Below are positions 1 through 10,676 of a DNA stretch of 60,000 nt, in pieces; the first letter of the stretch is position 1; the number at the start of each line of letters is the position of its first letter. This DNA is from Tubulanus polymorphus. Lineage: Eukaryota; Nemertea; Palaeonemertea; Tubulaniformes; Tubulanidae. The notes beneath the pieces were generated by a model. The model was given only the letters and a program-made list of their open reading frames with translations. It was not told where the DNA came from and ran no database searches. The stretch lies in NCBI RefSeq assembly GCF_964204645.1, contig NC_134034.1:64001-124000 (forward strand), given 5' to 3'. The translations under genes were made by a program, and so were the position numbers.

Positions 1-43
1 TCCAATCTAAACCGTTTATTATTCAATATATATTTAATTTATA

Positions 44-49
44 TTTATT
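44..49 (-). terminator. candidate poly(A) signal of the calmodulin-like gene
   Basis: AATAAA on the minus strand lies about 145 nt past the stop codon at 193. A second AATAAA occurs at 15-20. The intervening 3' region is A/T-rich and has no other feature. Confidence 0.45.
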
Positions 50-192
50 GCAACATCCGGATTTTGTATCGTATAGAAAACTATTATTCAAAATAAATAA
101 ATTATTTACACTCGTAATAAATAAATTAATCTTCTTTTCCTATGAATTTCAGCTGCTGTTTCTTGTTTCTCGTCGTTTCCTGTTCAATGTTT

Positions 193-1791
193 TCAACTCT
201 TCATAACACGAGCAAATTCTGAAAAAAATACAAAATCTAAACAATTTATCTTTATTCGTCGTTCCGTTTTCTATTGACTGTTCTATCCGTATCTAGGTAA
301 TTCGATGATGTCATAGGGGGATTATGTAGAGGCAGACATATTTTGTGGAAGTATCTAAGAACTATGTCGACTGGTATCATCTAACCTTCAAGATCAATCA
401 ATCCATCTCCATTAGTATCAACCTCTTGAATCATAGCTTCTATTTCATCTTCACTCAGTTTAACGCCAGTGTTCTGTAGAACTAACCCTAACTCGTACGG
501 GCTGATGAATCCGTCATTGTTCTTATCGAAAATAGAAAACGTCTCTTTCAAAAAGTTACACTTCTGCATTTCCTGATGCCCCATCATCTTCAGAAACTCC
601 GGGAAATCGATCGTACCGTTACCTAGCAACCGATTAGAAATTTAAATATCATATGCAAATTAGGATAGGATAGCTAGAAGGTTGTTAGAGCTAGCGGTCT
701 AACAGTGAGGTCCCACTAACTGTGAGGTCTCGCTAACAGTGAGGTCTCACTAACAGTGAGGTCTCACTAACAGTGAGGTCCCACTAACTGTGAGGTCTCG
801 CTAACAGTGAGGTCTCATTAACTGTGAGGTCTCACTAACAGTGAGGTCCCACTAACTGTGAGGTCTCGCTAACAGTGAGGTCTCACTAACAGTGAGGTCT
901 CACTAACAGTGAGGTCTCACTAACAGTGAGGTCTCACTAACTGTGAGGTCTCACTAACAGTGAGGTCTCATTAACTGTGAGGTCTCACTAACAGTGAGGT
1001 CTCATTAACAGTGAGGTCTCACTAACAGTGAGGTCTCATTAACTGTGAGGTCTCACTAACAATGAGGTCTCACTAACAGTGAGGTCTCACTAACAGTGAG
1101 GTCTCACTAACAGTGAGGTCTCACTAACAGTGAGGTCTCACTAACTGTGAGGTCTCACTAACTGTGAGGTCTCACTTACTGTGCTGTATATGTCTTACCG
1201 TCATCATCTCCTATAGCGATCATCTCTTGTAGTTCAGCCTCTGAGGGCTGCTGTCCCAGTGAACGCAGAACTGTACCCAGCTCAGTGACCGTTATATAAC
1301 CACTTCTATCGCGGTCAAACAACGAAAATACATCCTTAAATTCTACAACATTCCAGAGAATATTCGAATTACATGAAAACTGAAGAAGCATCAATTACAT
1401 CTATATCAGTGTTGATAATTAATTATAACTTACGGGAAATACTTTCTTCAGTGAGAACATCAACCTTAAATAACACAACCACACGCACAACATCAGTGTT
1501 AACACACAGTACCGGGAGGGGTAGGGGGAGGGGGAGGGGAGGGGGAGGGGAGTGGGAGGGGAGGGGGAGGGTGAGGGCCACACTAACCCCGTATTGAAAA
1601 CAATGCCCGATAAAGCATATGGACAGTATACATGTAATAAACTAATTGACGTTTTGTGGCCGCAAGACGATGACATTCTTAAATGAACTGATAACCGACT
1701 AACTATGAAACCTGGCCCTGGTAAGTGAGCTTTCTCGTCTCAATGCAATGTTTGATAGGTTGTTTGAGGGTAAAAGATTCTTACTTACCAT
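193..1791 (-). CDS. calmodulin-like EF-hand protein (complete, 5 coding exons)
   Basis: Coding exons in reading order are 1789-1791 (ATG only), 1434-1464, 1199-1342, 386-622 and 193-218, with stop TGA at 193-195. All introns are GT/AG, phases agree, and the sum is 441 nt or 146 residues; canonical calmodulin has 148. The intron after the ATG and the 144-nt third exon match the usual animal calmodulin gene layout. The N-terminus reads [20 protein letters not shown]. All four EF-hand loops keep acidic or oxygen ligands at positions 1, 3, 5 and 12: [36 protein letters not shown] and [12 protein letters not shown]. The central linker is about two residues shorter than in calmodulin and differs strongly, with HQEMQKCNF replacing the acidic helix. 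It probably binds calcium and regulates target proteins, but it is a divergent paralogue rather than the near-invariant calmodulin itself. Intron 3 holds a 17-bp minisatellite and the last intron a CRE-like dispersed repeat. Confidence 0.92.
290..370 (+). repeat. single copy of the CRE-like dispersed repeat
   Basis: The core TGATGATGTCATAGGGGGAT sits in the last intron of the calmodulin-like gene, flanked by GGTAATT-like and GGCAGACAT-like sequence. The same layout recurs near 7993, 11740, 11886, 22770 and 38715-38880, and as a tandem array at 42045-42680. Confidence 0.7.
697..1184 (+). repeat. 17-bp minisatellite in calmodulin-like intron 3
   Basis: About 28 copies of a unit close to TCACTAACAGTGAGGTC, with an AACAG/AACTG alternation. 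Each unit contains AGTGAG..CTCACT, so single strands can form small hairpins. On the gene strand the units contain GTTAGTGAG or GTAAGTGAG, which resemble 5' splice sites. The array stops about 15 bp from the real donor at 1198. Confidence 0.95.
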
Positions 1792-2404
1792 TTCTCCTTG
1801 ATCAGTATAAACCATTATAATATAATATGAAGTCTTCACGCTTTGTAAACAACAGCTATACCTAATCTATATATATACACTGCAATACTGCGTGTGTGTG
1901 TCAAGTAACGGGCGAAAAGTCGTTAGATTTGATCGCTGAAAATCGCCGCCCAGACCGGTTGTCACTGACCGGTTGTCACTGACCGGTTGTCACTGACCAG
2001 TTGTCACTGCCCGACCTGGTTTAATCCACCGTGGCTAATTATGTTATTGACAAATCATTACAGAACTGTTGAACTCCGAAATGCGCATTCGAGACGTTCT
2101 TACCTACAAATGACCTTAAAACTCGTCGTCCATCGGCTGTGCATATTCTGCTGTTCAAATCAAACTTTTAGAAATTAAAGATCTTAAATTCCTACCTTTT
2201 TTAAGAGAACGTTGATTCTCATTTACCGATCATAAAACCTTTAAAGTTTCTGAGAGAGAAGGTCATAAATTGCTATAATCGACATATGGACAAAAGATGT
2301 TGTTTTTTTTAATATAAAAAATACATTATTTGGCAATGTCGCCAAAACACAAAATCTCCTTTTGGAACTACTAGCGCACCTAGCGGATCCTCCACTGCCA
2401 GAGC
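1792..2404. other. intergenic spacer with a short 15-bp array
   Basis: Lies between the calmodulin-like start codon and the stop of the next minus-strand gene. It holds about four copies of a 15-bp unit near CCGGTTGTCACTGA at 1957-2010. On the minus strand an ATTAAA at 2308-2313, about 95 nt after that gene's stop, is a possible poly(A) signal. No gene seen. Confidence 0.6.
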
Positions 2405-5400
2405 CTACTCACCCGCAGTAGCTGAAGTCGCAGTTATAACTGCACCAGTTCCGCTACTCTGTATGACTGGTGCGTTGATCGTTTCTGGAAACAATAACGG
2501 AATAAAACGAATTTGAATTTCAAATATTCAACGGTTAAAACGGTTGAGATTCCTCGATAACATATTTCGGTGATATCAAATTGTATGATTTGATACATAC
2601 GAGTTTGAAAGTCGACTGTTTTCGATGAGGAAGGGTTGATTATCTGATTGGCAGTAAATTGCCACCTCTGACAGGTCGCTCCTAGTTCCAGTGGTTTATT
2701 GTTACCATTGCTTTTTGTGATGACGTAAGGGTTTGTAGAAATGTTATCGTTCAGTTTCCAGCATCCATTGCCATCTTTACTGAATACAGGAGCCGCGTTA
2801 CAGCTGTCCAATACGAGTTTACCGGCGGCAAGGTCAGCGCTGATACACAGACTACCTTCATTACTTACTACCAGCTTCGACGGAACTGTAGAACCAGTAA
2901 AAACATCGAAATGAGTACACAATATCTATCACTTGCGTTGATGATAATGATAATAGTGATAATGATGCTTGTCTTCATGAGTTTGATATATCATGATTTG
3001 TTACCGTCACAAGTGCATTTAATATTTCAAACTATCATCATCAATATATTTCTGAATGCGAGATACATACAGTATAACAGTATAAAATGTGATGTTTTAT
3101 ATGTTCGTCAAGATATCGATAACACGTGACCACAGGTATCCAAACTTTGTAGAAAACTTCACTTTCTAGCAGTTCAACCTACAAACTATTTGTGGCCAGT
3201 GAATAGTTTGAGGGTTTGATTTGACTGTGGATCTAGTTGCATCGTGTTGTACGGGTTTGATTTGACTGTGGATCTAGTTGCACAGTGTTGTACGGGTTTG
3301 ATTTGACTGTAGATCTAGTTGCACAGTGCTGTACGGGTTTGATTTGACTGTGGATCTAGTTGCACAGTGTTGTACGGGTTTGATTTGACTGTAGATCTAG
3401 TTGCACAGTGCTGTACGGGTTTGATTTGACTGTAGATCTAGTTGCACAGTGTTGTACGGGTTTGATTTGACTGTGGATCTAGTTGCACAGTGTTGTACGG
3501 GTTTGATTTGACTGTAGATCTAGTTGTACAGTGTTGTACGGGTTTGATTTGACTGTAGATCTAGTTGTACAGTGTTGTACGGGTTTGATTTGACTGTAGA
3601 TCTAGTTGCACAGTGTTGTACGGGTTTGATTTGACTGTAGATCTAGTTGTACAGTGTTGTACGGGTTTGATTTGCTCAGTATGTCCCAGTCAGTCGTCAG
3701 TGCAGCAAATGAAGAGTATTTTCTGATGTATTTATTTACTGTGACTTCAAGAACTCTTTATTACAGTTTGTTGTCGATATTCATGATATAAATTACACGC
3801 AGTTTCACTCAATGATTTCATCACATCTCCACACAGCTCCACACATCTCCACACAGCTCCTCACAGCCCCTCACAGCCCCTCACAGCCCCCCACTGCTAT
3901 TCCAGGATGACTCTTCATATATACACTGTATTTGCTGCCTTACCTAATATTTCGCGCCGAATGGTTTTGAAGCACATGAATAAGTAACATCATTAATTGA
4001 TGGCTTTAACATTTAGTGTAGGGGAGGAAAGGGAGAGGGGGCGGAGAGAGGGGGAGAGAGGGCGTGGAGAGGGGGAGGGAGGGGGTCCCAGTCTGAACAG
4101 GTATTCTCTAAGTACTGGAAGTGTCTGTATCCACAGTGAGGCTGCTCTACGATCCTGATATACCTCATATGATAAGCTCTCAAGTCAAGAAATTGAAATA
4201 GACATTTGTAGTGTACCCAACCACCCGGACACGTGGTTCTAGGTGAAAGCAGGCAGTGTGGTGACTAGAACAGAATCTATATGGGATTGTAACCTCTCCT
4301 CGCAGCGACGCCTAGCGACTACAGCAGTAATCACCTCGGTGCGATCTATTCAACAATTCATATATACGTGTAGTTGCCAAAGTAGCGAACAACAACAACG
4401 ATAAACGTTTATCTGTTGAAATAGTTCTGCGTGTAATGGAACAATGTATAATTAATGTTTCTGGTAGAGAGTCACTTGTGTGCGGAACAATGATTTTAGA
4501 ACGCACTCTAGGGAAATCAAAACGACGTCAGCAACCACTGGCAGTTTACGCGAACAGTTTTACTGTAAATAGTTTAAAAACCTGTTTAATTTACATAATT
4601 GAATTTTCAAACTGCAATGTAACGGCTTAATGACGGTTGAACGGTTTTTTTGAATCGTGTTAATAGGATATTTGTTAAACCACCGATTAATGCGTTCAAC
4701 GGAAACTAGATTGCGTGCGCAGTCTAATCAAAGGTCAATGTGACAATTGATGTTTCTTATGTCGCCACGATAGAGAGAGAGATGGGGAGGGGAGAGAGGG
4801 GAGGGAGAGGGGGGAGCAAGTGTGATTGATTTTATCGGTATTTTAAAGGTTTAAGATGTAGCCACGATTCCAGTTTCAACGGAACGATTAAAAATCAGTT
4901 CAATAAACATTAACCGAACACCAGGTGCTCGTTAAATACATCAGCAGTGGCTTTAGCTTTTCATCTTTAGATTGTGTGGAGGCTGCAGATTGAGACCTGT
5001 CTCAGATACACAAACCTTGAATGAAACTCATTTCATATTCACAATTCTAGAAAAAACTCAGACGATCATTAATCATCTCTATAAACCACGTGATCGATCA
5101 TCAGTGTGTCTGTAATATTAATATTATTGCGCTGATAATCGGCTTAGTTACAATCAACTGATCAGGCGAGTGGGGCGTGGGGCGAGTGGAGTGTGGGGCG
5201 AGTTTGAGGAGGGGAGGTTGAGTTTGAGGAGGGGAGGTTGAGTTTGAGGAGGGGAGGGTTAGGGTTATATAATGATATAAGATCCATAGAAGCAAAAACA
5301 ATAAAAATCTCATTTTCGAATGAGTTTAATGAATTTATCATACAAACTAGAAACCGAGATTTGTACTGTTTTTGCTTCTATAGATTTCCAACTATTTGAA

Positions 5401-5557
5401 CTCTCTACCAAACATCTAATGATATTAAACATGAAAAAATAGTATAGGGATAAATCTAAATGAATCACTAACCGTCGAGTAGAAGTGCCGCAAATAAATT
5501 ATCCGTTACCAATCCCAATATAACCAGTACAATCAGAAATACTGCTTTATTTAACAT
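2405..5557 (-). CDS. predicted small secreted protein, unknown family (3 exons)
   Basis: Exons are 5473-5557, 2601-2885 and 2405-2484, both joins are phase 1, and the total is 450 nt or 149 residues. Exon 1 gives an N-terminal signal peptide, MLNKAVFLIVLVILGLVTDN, with a short charged start and a long hydrophobic core. Exon 2 carries a Cys/Trp-containing segment (SLCISADL, LVLDSCNA, NGCWKLND, CQRWQFT). This is weakly reminiscent of ricin-B-type beta-trefoil repeats, but I cannot assign the family. Exon 3 is Thr/Ser/Ala-rich and ends GE-stop. The last codons GGT GAG also form a good splice donor (GTGAGT at 2412), so the gene may instead continue into an exon I did not find. A TATA-like ATATAAT lies about 100 bp upstream of the ATG. 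The large first intron contains a 41-bp minisatellite. Exons not seen by eye could lie in this intron. Confidence 0.62.
3208..3672 (+). repeat. 41-bp minisatellite, about 11 copies
   Basis: The unit begins GTTTGATTTGACTGTGGATC and continues with TAGTTGCACAGTGTTGTACGG. Variants swap GTGGATC/GTAGATC and GCACAG/GTACAG. It lies in intron 1 of the predicted secreted-protein gene. Confidence 0.95.
3673..5472. other. rest of the large first intron of the secreted-protein model
   Basis: Contains short imperfect repeats only: CACAGCTCC-type at 3825-3895, purine-rich tracts at 4020-4085 and 4770-4815, and a 20-bp GAGTTTGAGGAGGGGAGGTT array at 5200-5262. A 15-bp perfect inverted repeat (ATAGAAGCAAAAACA at 5286-5300, complement at 5367-5381) encloses 66 bp. 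No convincing exon was seen. Confidence 0.5.
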
Positions 5558-5754
5558 ATTTTGCTGTTTTTTCCAAACTACCATCAACAGATTCTAGATA
5601 CTGAATCGGTTGTAACGTTACTGGAGCTGATTCTATATTCACTGATTATCTACTATTATATAGTTTATCATACGATGAAAATTATATAACTTTTTATTCG
5701 ATTTAAAGCGAGTCCAACTCTGTAAAGTAAGATCCGAACAGACTGTATAGTGAC

Positions 5755-6045
5755 CCGCGACGCGTCCGACCTATCTCCAGTAGACTGGTGGTGTATGAGG
5801 TGACAAGTCGCGTAGACGCGTCCGATCTACCTCCAGTAGACTGGTGGTGTATGAGGTGACAAGTCGCGTAGACGCGTCCGATCTATCTCCAGTAGACTGG
5901 TGGTGTATGAGGTGACAAGTCGCGTAGACGCGTCCGATCTACCTCCAGTAGACTGGTGGTGTATGAGGTGACAAGTCGCGTAGACGCGTCCGATCTACCT
6001 CCAGTAGACTGGTGGTGTATGAGGTGACAAGTCGCGTAGGTAGAC
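5755..6045 (+). repeat. 56-bp minisatellite, about 5 copies
   Basis: The unit runs from CGCGTAGACGCGTCCGATCT through CCAGTAGACTGGTGGTGTAT to GAGGTGACAAGT. CCAGTAGACTGG is a near-palindrome. The array sits between the secreted-protein start and the GGH 3' end. Confidence 0.95.
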
Positions 6046-6404
6046 GCGTCGATAAACGTCAGTTCGAGAAACTAATTTATAGCAGTAGGAAATAAATGAA
6101 GAGATGATTGTTTGGTCGCAGTTTGAAACTTCAGCAGAGCATTGACCTATACATCAGCCGCGACCTCCAGCCGCGACATCCAGGCAACCTTTATCATCAT
6201 TCAAAGTGACATGTCATAAAACTCATAGTGATTATCATCACAACAGATTTATAGAAGGGAAACTCGGGTTTAGGGTAAGGATATATAGATGGGCAGTTCC
6301 AGGCTTGATTTACACATAATAACTCATAAAAAATGTGAAAATTAGGGCTTAATCATAATCAAAATAGCAGGTGTACCAGACCCCAAAATAGACGCCCAAC
6401 GCAC

Positions 6405-6690
6405 AGCTCGTAACCCTAACCCTAGGTCACCCGTAACCCTAACCCTAGCTGGCCCATAACCCTAACCCTAGCAGGTCTCGAACCCACGACCTCCAACATA
6501 CCAGCCGAGCATGCTAACCACTTAGCCATAGATCGGTAGTGACTGACTGTAATTGTAAGTTTGTCTGGTCAGTGAGGTGACCTGGTGACCAGTCAGGTGT
6601 GGTGTCTGGTGACCAGTCAAGTGTGGTGACTGGTGACCAGTCAAGTGTGGTGACTGGTGACCAGTCAGGTGTGGTTGATACACTCAAAAA
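6405..6690 (-). repeat. tRNA-derived composite element, copy 1
   Basis: On the minus strand, sequence like a tRNA A box (ATGGCTAAGTGGTTAGCATG) and B box (GGGTTCGAGACC) spans about 6475-6535. It is followed by three blocks of GGGTTAGGGTTA-type repeats and preceded by a tail whose units contain the palindrome TGACTGGTGACCAGTCA. The same architecture is found at 30534-30790 and 57590-58330. It is probably a SINE-type element. Confidence 0.75.
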
Positions 6691-6901
6691 CCCTTACTTA
6701 AATCTACAGTTTCTAATCAGTTTCTAATAGTCTTGATTCCGAGTCAGGAAGCCATTACTGATACAAAAAAGCCTCTTCTGGTTCAGAATGGAACAGGGAA
6801 AAACATTCGAAATAAAACTCAGACGAATATAACATTCACACAATAGACTGGATGTAATTTACTTTCAAACCAGTAATTTACGGTTCAAATTAATTTATTT
6901 T

Positions 6902-7536
6902 TTACAGTTTAAAGTAAGCGACTGTTCTGCTGGGTAGAAACTGAATTTTCGAGCTCACTGGATTATCAATTAAACAAGCCGTCTCTTCTTCTACGCTTTC
7001 GAAACGATGCTCATTTTTGCAAGCTGAAAATAGATTAGATACACAGTCAGACCTTCGAGGAGGGTCACCGGGGGGAGGGGGGGTTAGGGTTAGGCTGGCA
7101 TCGGTCTCTAATATTGGTCTTACATAAAGGTTTGCTGTAGAACTAATATCAGCTTAGATTGGTGTAAAGATAAGCCTCTTCGGTCTATGTTATTGCGGGT
7201 TCGACATTTTAGCGAAGATGAGTGATAACACTAACCTTCAAGGGTGAAGAAATTTGAGATTTCTTGATCTATCGCGTTATACCGGAAATTCCATTTGAAT
7301 CCGTAAGTTAAACTCGAGTAGAAACTGTTTCTTTCGCAGTGCCACTGAGTGGCATAAAACGGGTACCGTTTAGCTGAAACAGATCAGCAGAAAATAATCA
7401 GTTCATTTAATCACGTTTGAAAATAATGCAATTTCTACATACTCCCTCCCTGTGGGATCTCCCCGAGGATAAAGCCCAATGCTTCACCTTCGATAGTGTT
7501 GATTAGTTTCAGTGGATAGTAATGGTTGTTGCTGCC

Positions 7537-7567
<31 letters not shown>

Positions 7568-9855
7568 CTGCTGCTGCCGCTGCCGCTACTGACGGTAGCT
7601 GTACATGTAGAAACGACGTGAAAGAATTCGCCCAGCTCCGCGTAAGCATCGAAATCCTATAAGAAAAGAATAAAATTAGTCTTAAAATTAGGGATTCGAA
7701 CCGTGATGATGATGGATGTCGATACTGGCGCCACGTGTAAGAGGAGGATGTCACCTTCACAGCTATCCCGTATCTATGGTGATGGAAAAGTGATTCTTCT
7801 TCAAACATCGAATTGATCGTGTTTTCAGAAAGAGCGCTCATCAAACGGCTGTTCGATAAATCTAAAAATAATCAACAATTCTTTTATTCAAGATGGCCGC
7901 CTCTCAAGATGACGTCATCAATTTGCCCACAAGTGATTGGATCTTTTCAGCCATGGTTCTGCGGGCTCTATAGACTAAATTACTTGAAGGTAATCTGATG
8001 ATGTCATAAGTAGATTTATAGCAGCAGACATTATTTATCGGACGGTTACCAGTTTCTAGATGTAGTTTTGTGCGGTATGAAACAGGCTTCACATCGAGTG
8101 CAGTCATTATATTAACACCGACTATGAATGAAACGAAAACTTGAATCCCAGCACAAAATCCGAGAACTGGAAAATATGTCCCACTGTCGTTCAACTGAGC
8201 AAAATAAAAAACGATAGAAAAATATATATTAAACACAGCCGCAAGGCAGCTATAAACGGGGGTTTCATGTATCAAACACAGCCGCAAGGCAGCTATTGCA
8301 GGATTTACCCTTTCGGGATAATTCCTTCTAAAGTGAGAATTAGAAAACAAACAAACCTTGATGACCCGCTGTAGAATCCTGTGAGTGGTTTTCGCGTACA
8401 GAGAATTGAGAGGATCGTTTGAATATGAACCGGGAAAAACAACACTGTAAAAAATATTGGATTTATGTAAAGGTTTAAAGTCTGTCCCCGACCCACCGTG
8501 TGACGTCACTTACCCGACCACCAGGTGTCGTCACTAACCCGACCACCAGGTGTCGTCACTTACCCGACCACCAGGTGTCGTCACTAACCCGACCACCAGG
8601 TGTCGTCACTTACCCGACCACCAGGTGTCGTCACTAACCCGACCACCAGGTGTCGTCACTAACCCGACCACCAGGTGTCGTCACTAACCCGACCACCAGG
8701 TGTCGTCACCTACCCGACCACCAGGTGTCGTCACTTACCCGACCACCAGGTGTCGTCACTAACCCGACCACCAGGTGTCGTCACTTACCCGACCACCAGG
8801 TGTCGTCACTTACCCGTTGATGTTCTGTATGATTTTGTCGTAATATTCATCCGTTTGGTCGGACCTAAAAACAGAACACCACTATAAAAAATAGTACCAC
8901 ATTTCCTACTAGATGGCGACACGCGTAGTCCTTGTTCATTGTAACGAGACCCGCTTTAACAATAACGCGTCAATTTTCTCGGGTCTAAGCTTCATAGTTT
9001 TATATTCCTAATGGAAATATTCATGGAATTTTAAAATCGTAATCGGGGTACACAAGCGACTCGTGTGCCACCTGGTGGATCCTCGATTGCCACAGGTTAC
9101 TTACCATATTGGGCAGACCTGTGAACCGCCCATCTCTATAGATCGCACCATGTGACCGTAAATCACCTGATCGCCAAACATCTGACGATTTTCGGGCGCT
9201 GCTCTTATAGCGACAATACCTGAAACAGTAGAGGACCAATCAGAGCGCTGGGCCTGACCTACAATCCAACCAATCAGAGCGCTGGGCCTGACCTACAATA
9301 CAACCTATCGAATCTCAATTCGTTTTCTTTAACGAAATTGGACCAAATCGCCGCGGCAATATATAACTGATTTATATGATATTGTCGATACGGGTAATTA
9401 ATTAAAGCGCATTTGTCACCGGGTCGCCTAGTCACACTCTCAGTCAAGTGTTCATCTTCATCTCCTGACAGTTTGATAGTCAACGAGCAGTTTAAGTGGC
9501 TATAGAACCAATACGATACAATACATAAAAAACCAGGAGAAAGAGGAGAAAAAAATTGAATTCATTTCGAGAAGATTAACTGATAAAACTTTTAAATACA
9601 TGTAATGATAAAAAGTGAATAATTTTTTTTAAATTATTCGGTCTTTTAATCCGAAAACAGCTTAAATCAACGTAAATTAACGGAAATTCTCCCTAAATTT
9701 TCAAGATTTTCAAGCTTCCTATACGAACACCCCCTCCTCTCAAGAATCTGTCAAAAATCAGCAAATATCCGCGGCAATGATAAAAGGTGCTTACAACACA
9801 CCTGGTTCTTACCGATCATCGGTCTATCCCTGAATCGCGACTCTTGATATTCCAT
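6902..9855 (-). CDS. GGH: gamma-glutamyl hydrolase (folylpolyglutamate hydrolase), 9 exons
   Basis: Exons are 9813-9855, 9105-9219, 8814-8864, 8357-8444, 8050-8194, 7755-7861, 7443-7656, 7236-7373 and 6902-7023. All introns are GT/AG with consistent phases; 1023 nt gives 340 residues plus TAA at 6902-6904. The enzyme removes gamma-linked glutamates from folylpolyglutamates, normally in lysosomes or secreted. Family landmarks in order: RPMIGIVAIRA near the N-terminus, INGVVFPGS (about 68-76), GTYFPVLGFCAG with the catalytic Cys at about 113, RYGIAVK (about 177-183), and YPFYATQWHCER with the catalytic His at about 266. The C-terminal tail aligns with the FFVNEARKN region of vertebrate GGH. Odd points: a Ser/Gly run at about 206-224, encoded by AGC/GGC repeats, interrupts a normally short loop. 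No signal peptide is seen before the ATG at 9853-9855. An upstream in-frame stop near 9890 means that either translation starts here or a leader exon was missed. Confidence 0.94.
8495..8820 (+). repeat. 25-bp minisatellite touching the GGH exon 3 donor
   Basis: About 13 copies of TCACTWACCCGACCACCAGG plus TGTCG. Read on the gene strand the unit contains GGGTAAGTGA or GGGTTAGTGA. The genuine GGH donor (exon ends 8814, GTAAGT follows) is the terminal repeat unit, so several perfect donor copies follow it within the intron. Confidence 0.95.
9236..9302 (+). repeat. two-copy 35-bp direct repeat
   Basis: The segment starting CAATCAGAGCGCTGGGCCTG is repeated once in GGH intron 1, about 35 bp apart. 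Confidence 0.8.
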
Positions 9856-10676
9856 CTTCCCCCGGTACGAGCTTCTGACGCGTTAACTGGACGAGTTTTT
9901 TTTAGAGGCGTCTGTTATACATCATTGTAGCCGAATCATACAGTACATAGACCGTGTGCACACGTGCCCGTTCGAGGCGTTCAGAAAAACAGCCTTTATT
10001 TACTGAATAGTCAATTTAAACGAGTTGGCCTAATTTTTTTTCCTTGCTTAAGAGTTCACTTGAGTTCAGTATTATACAATGCTAACCCTAAACCGGACAG
10101 AACATAGTAAACTATTCTTGGGGAATTGGGATTCGAACCCCCGCTGACTGACGAATGTAAATCCTCCTGTTCACACGAGACCCGTTCCTTGAAATCGTTT
10201 CTGTTTCTACACTTATTCAGAGAATCCCTTAAATTATTCACCAAGTTAAACTGGTTGTCTGTCAATTCCGCGCTACCTGTACTCGCAGGAGTCTCGAGTC
10301 TCGTACCGTCTGTCTGCTAGGTGAGAGATAGCGTGCCGTAAACCGCTGTCAACAGACAGGTTCGAACCCAGTGAAACCCGGTTTAAAGGCTTCTTCAAGA
10401 ATTCGACAACTTGAAGACGTCATTTTTAAAAATAAACTTTCTATTTTATTTCTCATATCACAAATAAACTCTGTGAATTTATTCATTCATTGTTCTTCAA
10501 GCTCAATCTTTAACCCGCAATGAAAATAAGCCGGACTGAGAGCCGTGGTTCAGTGTCAAGGCCACGCTCAGGAAACACGCTTCTATTTTCTGATCATTTT
10601 AGAACCAACGCCTAAAAATAAAAACATGACGCATTAATGCGCAACCACGTGACCCGAGGCAGAATGATAGCGGAGT
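9856..10676. other. spacer between FAN1 3' end and GGH 5' end
   Basis: Must hold the FAN1 3' UTR and the GGH promoter. Minus-strand AATAAA at 10445-10450 is a likely FAN1 poly(A) signal, about 230 nt after the stop; another AATAAA overlaps the stop itself at 10676-10681. A B-box-like GGGGGTTCGAATCCC (minus) at about 10129-10143 is a possible tRNA-derived remnant. I searched for a GGH leader exon on the minus strand and saw none. Confidence 0.5.
10445..10450 (-). terminator. candidate FAN1 poly(A) signal
   Basis: AATAAA on the minus strand, about 230 nt beyond the FAN1 stop codon at 10677-10679, with no competing gene in between. Confidence 0.5.

Noticed and set aside
6410-6475. Telomere or subtelomere boundary from TAACCC repeats
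   Set aside because: Only short TAACCCTAACCCTAG blocks inside a dispersed element at three places; not a terminal array.
7904-8509. 201-codon minus-strand frame
   Set aside because: Contains true GGH exons 4 and 5 but runs through the introns between them; the spliced model explains it.
697-8820. CRISPR-like regular repeats
   Set aside because: Units are directly adjacent with no unique spacers, and the DNA is eukaryotic; these are minisatellites.
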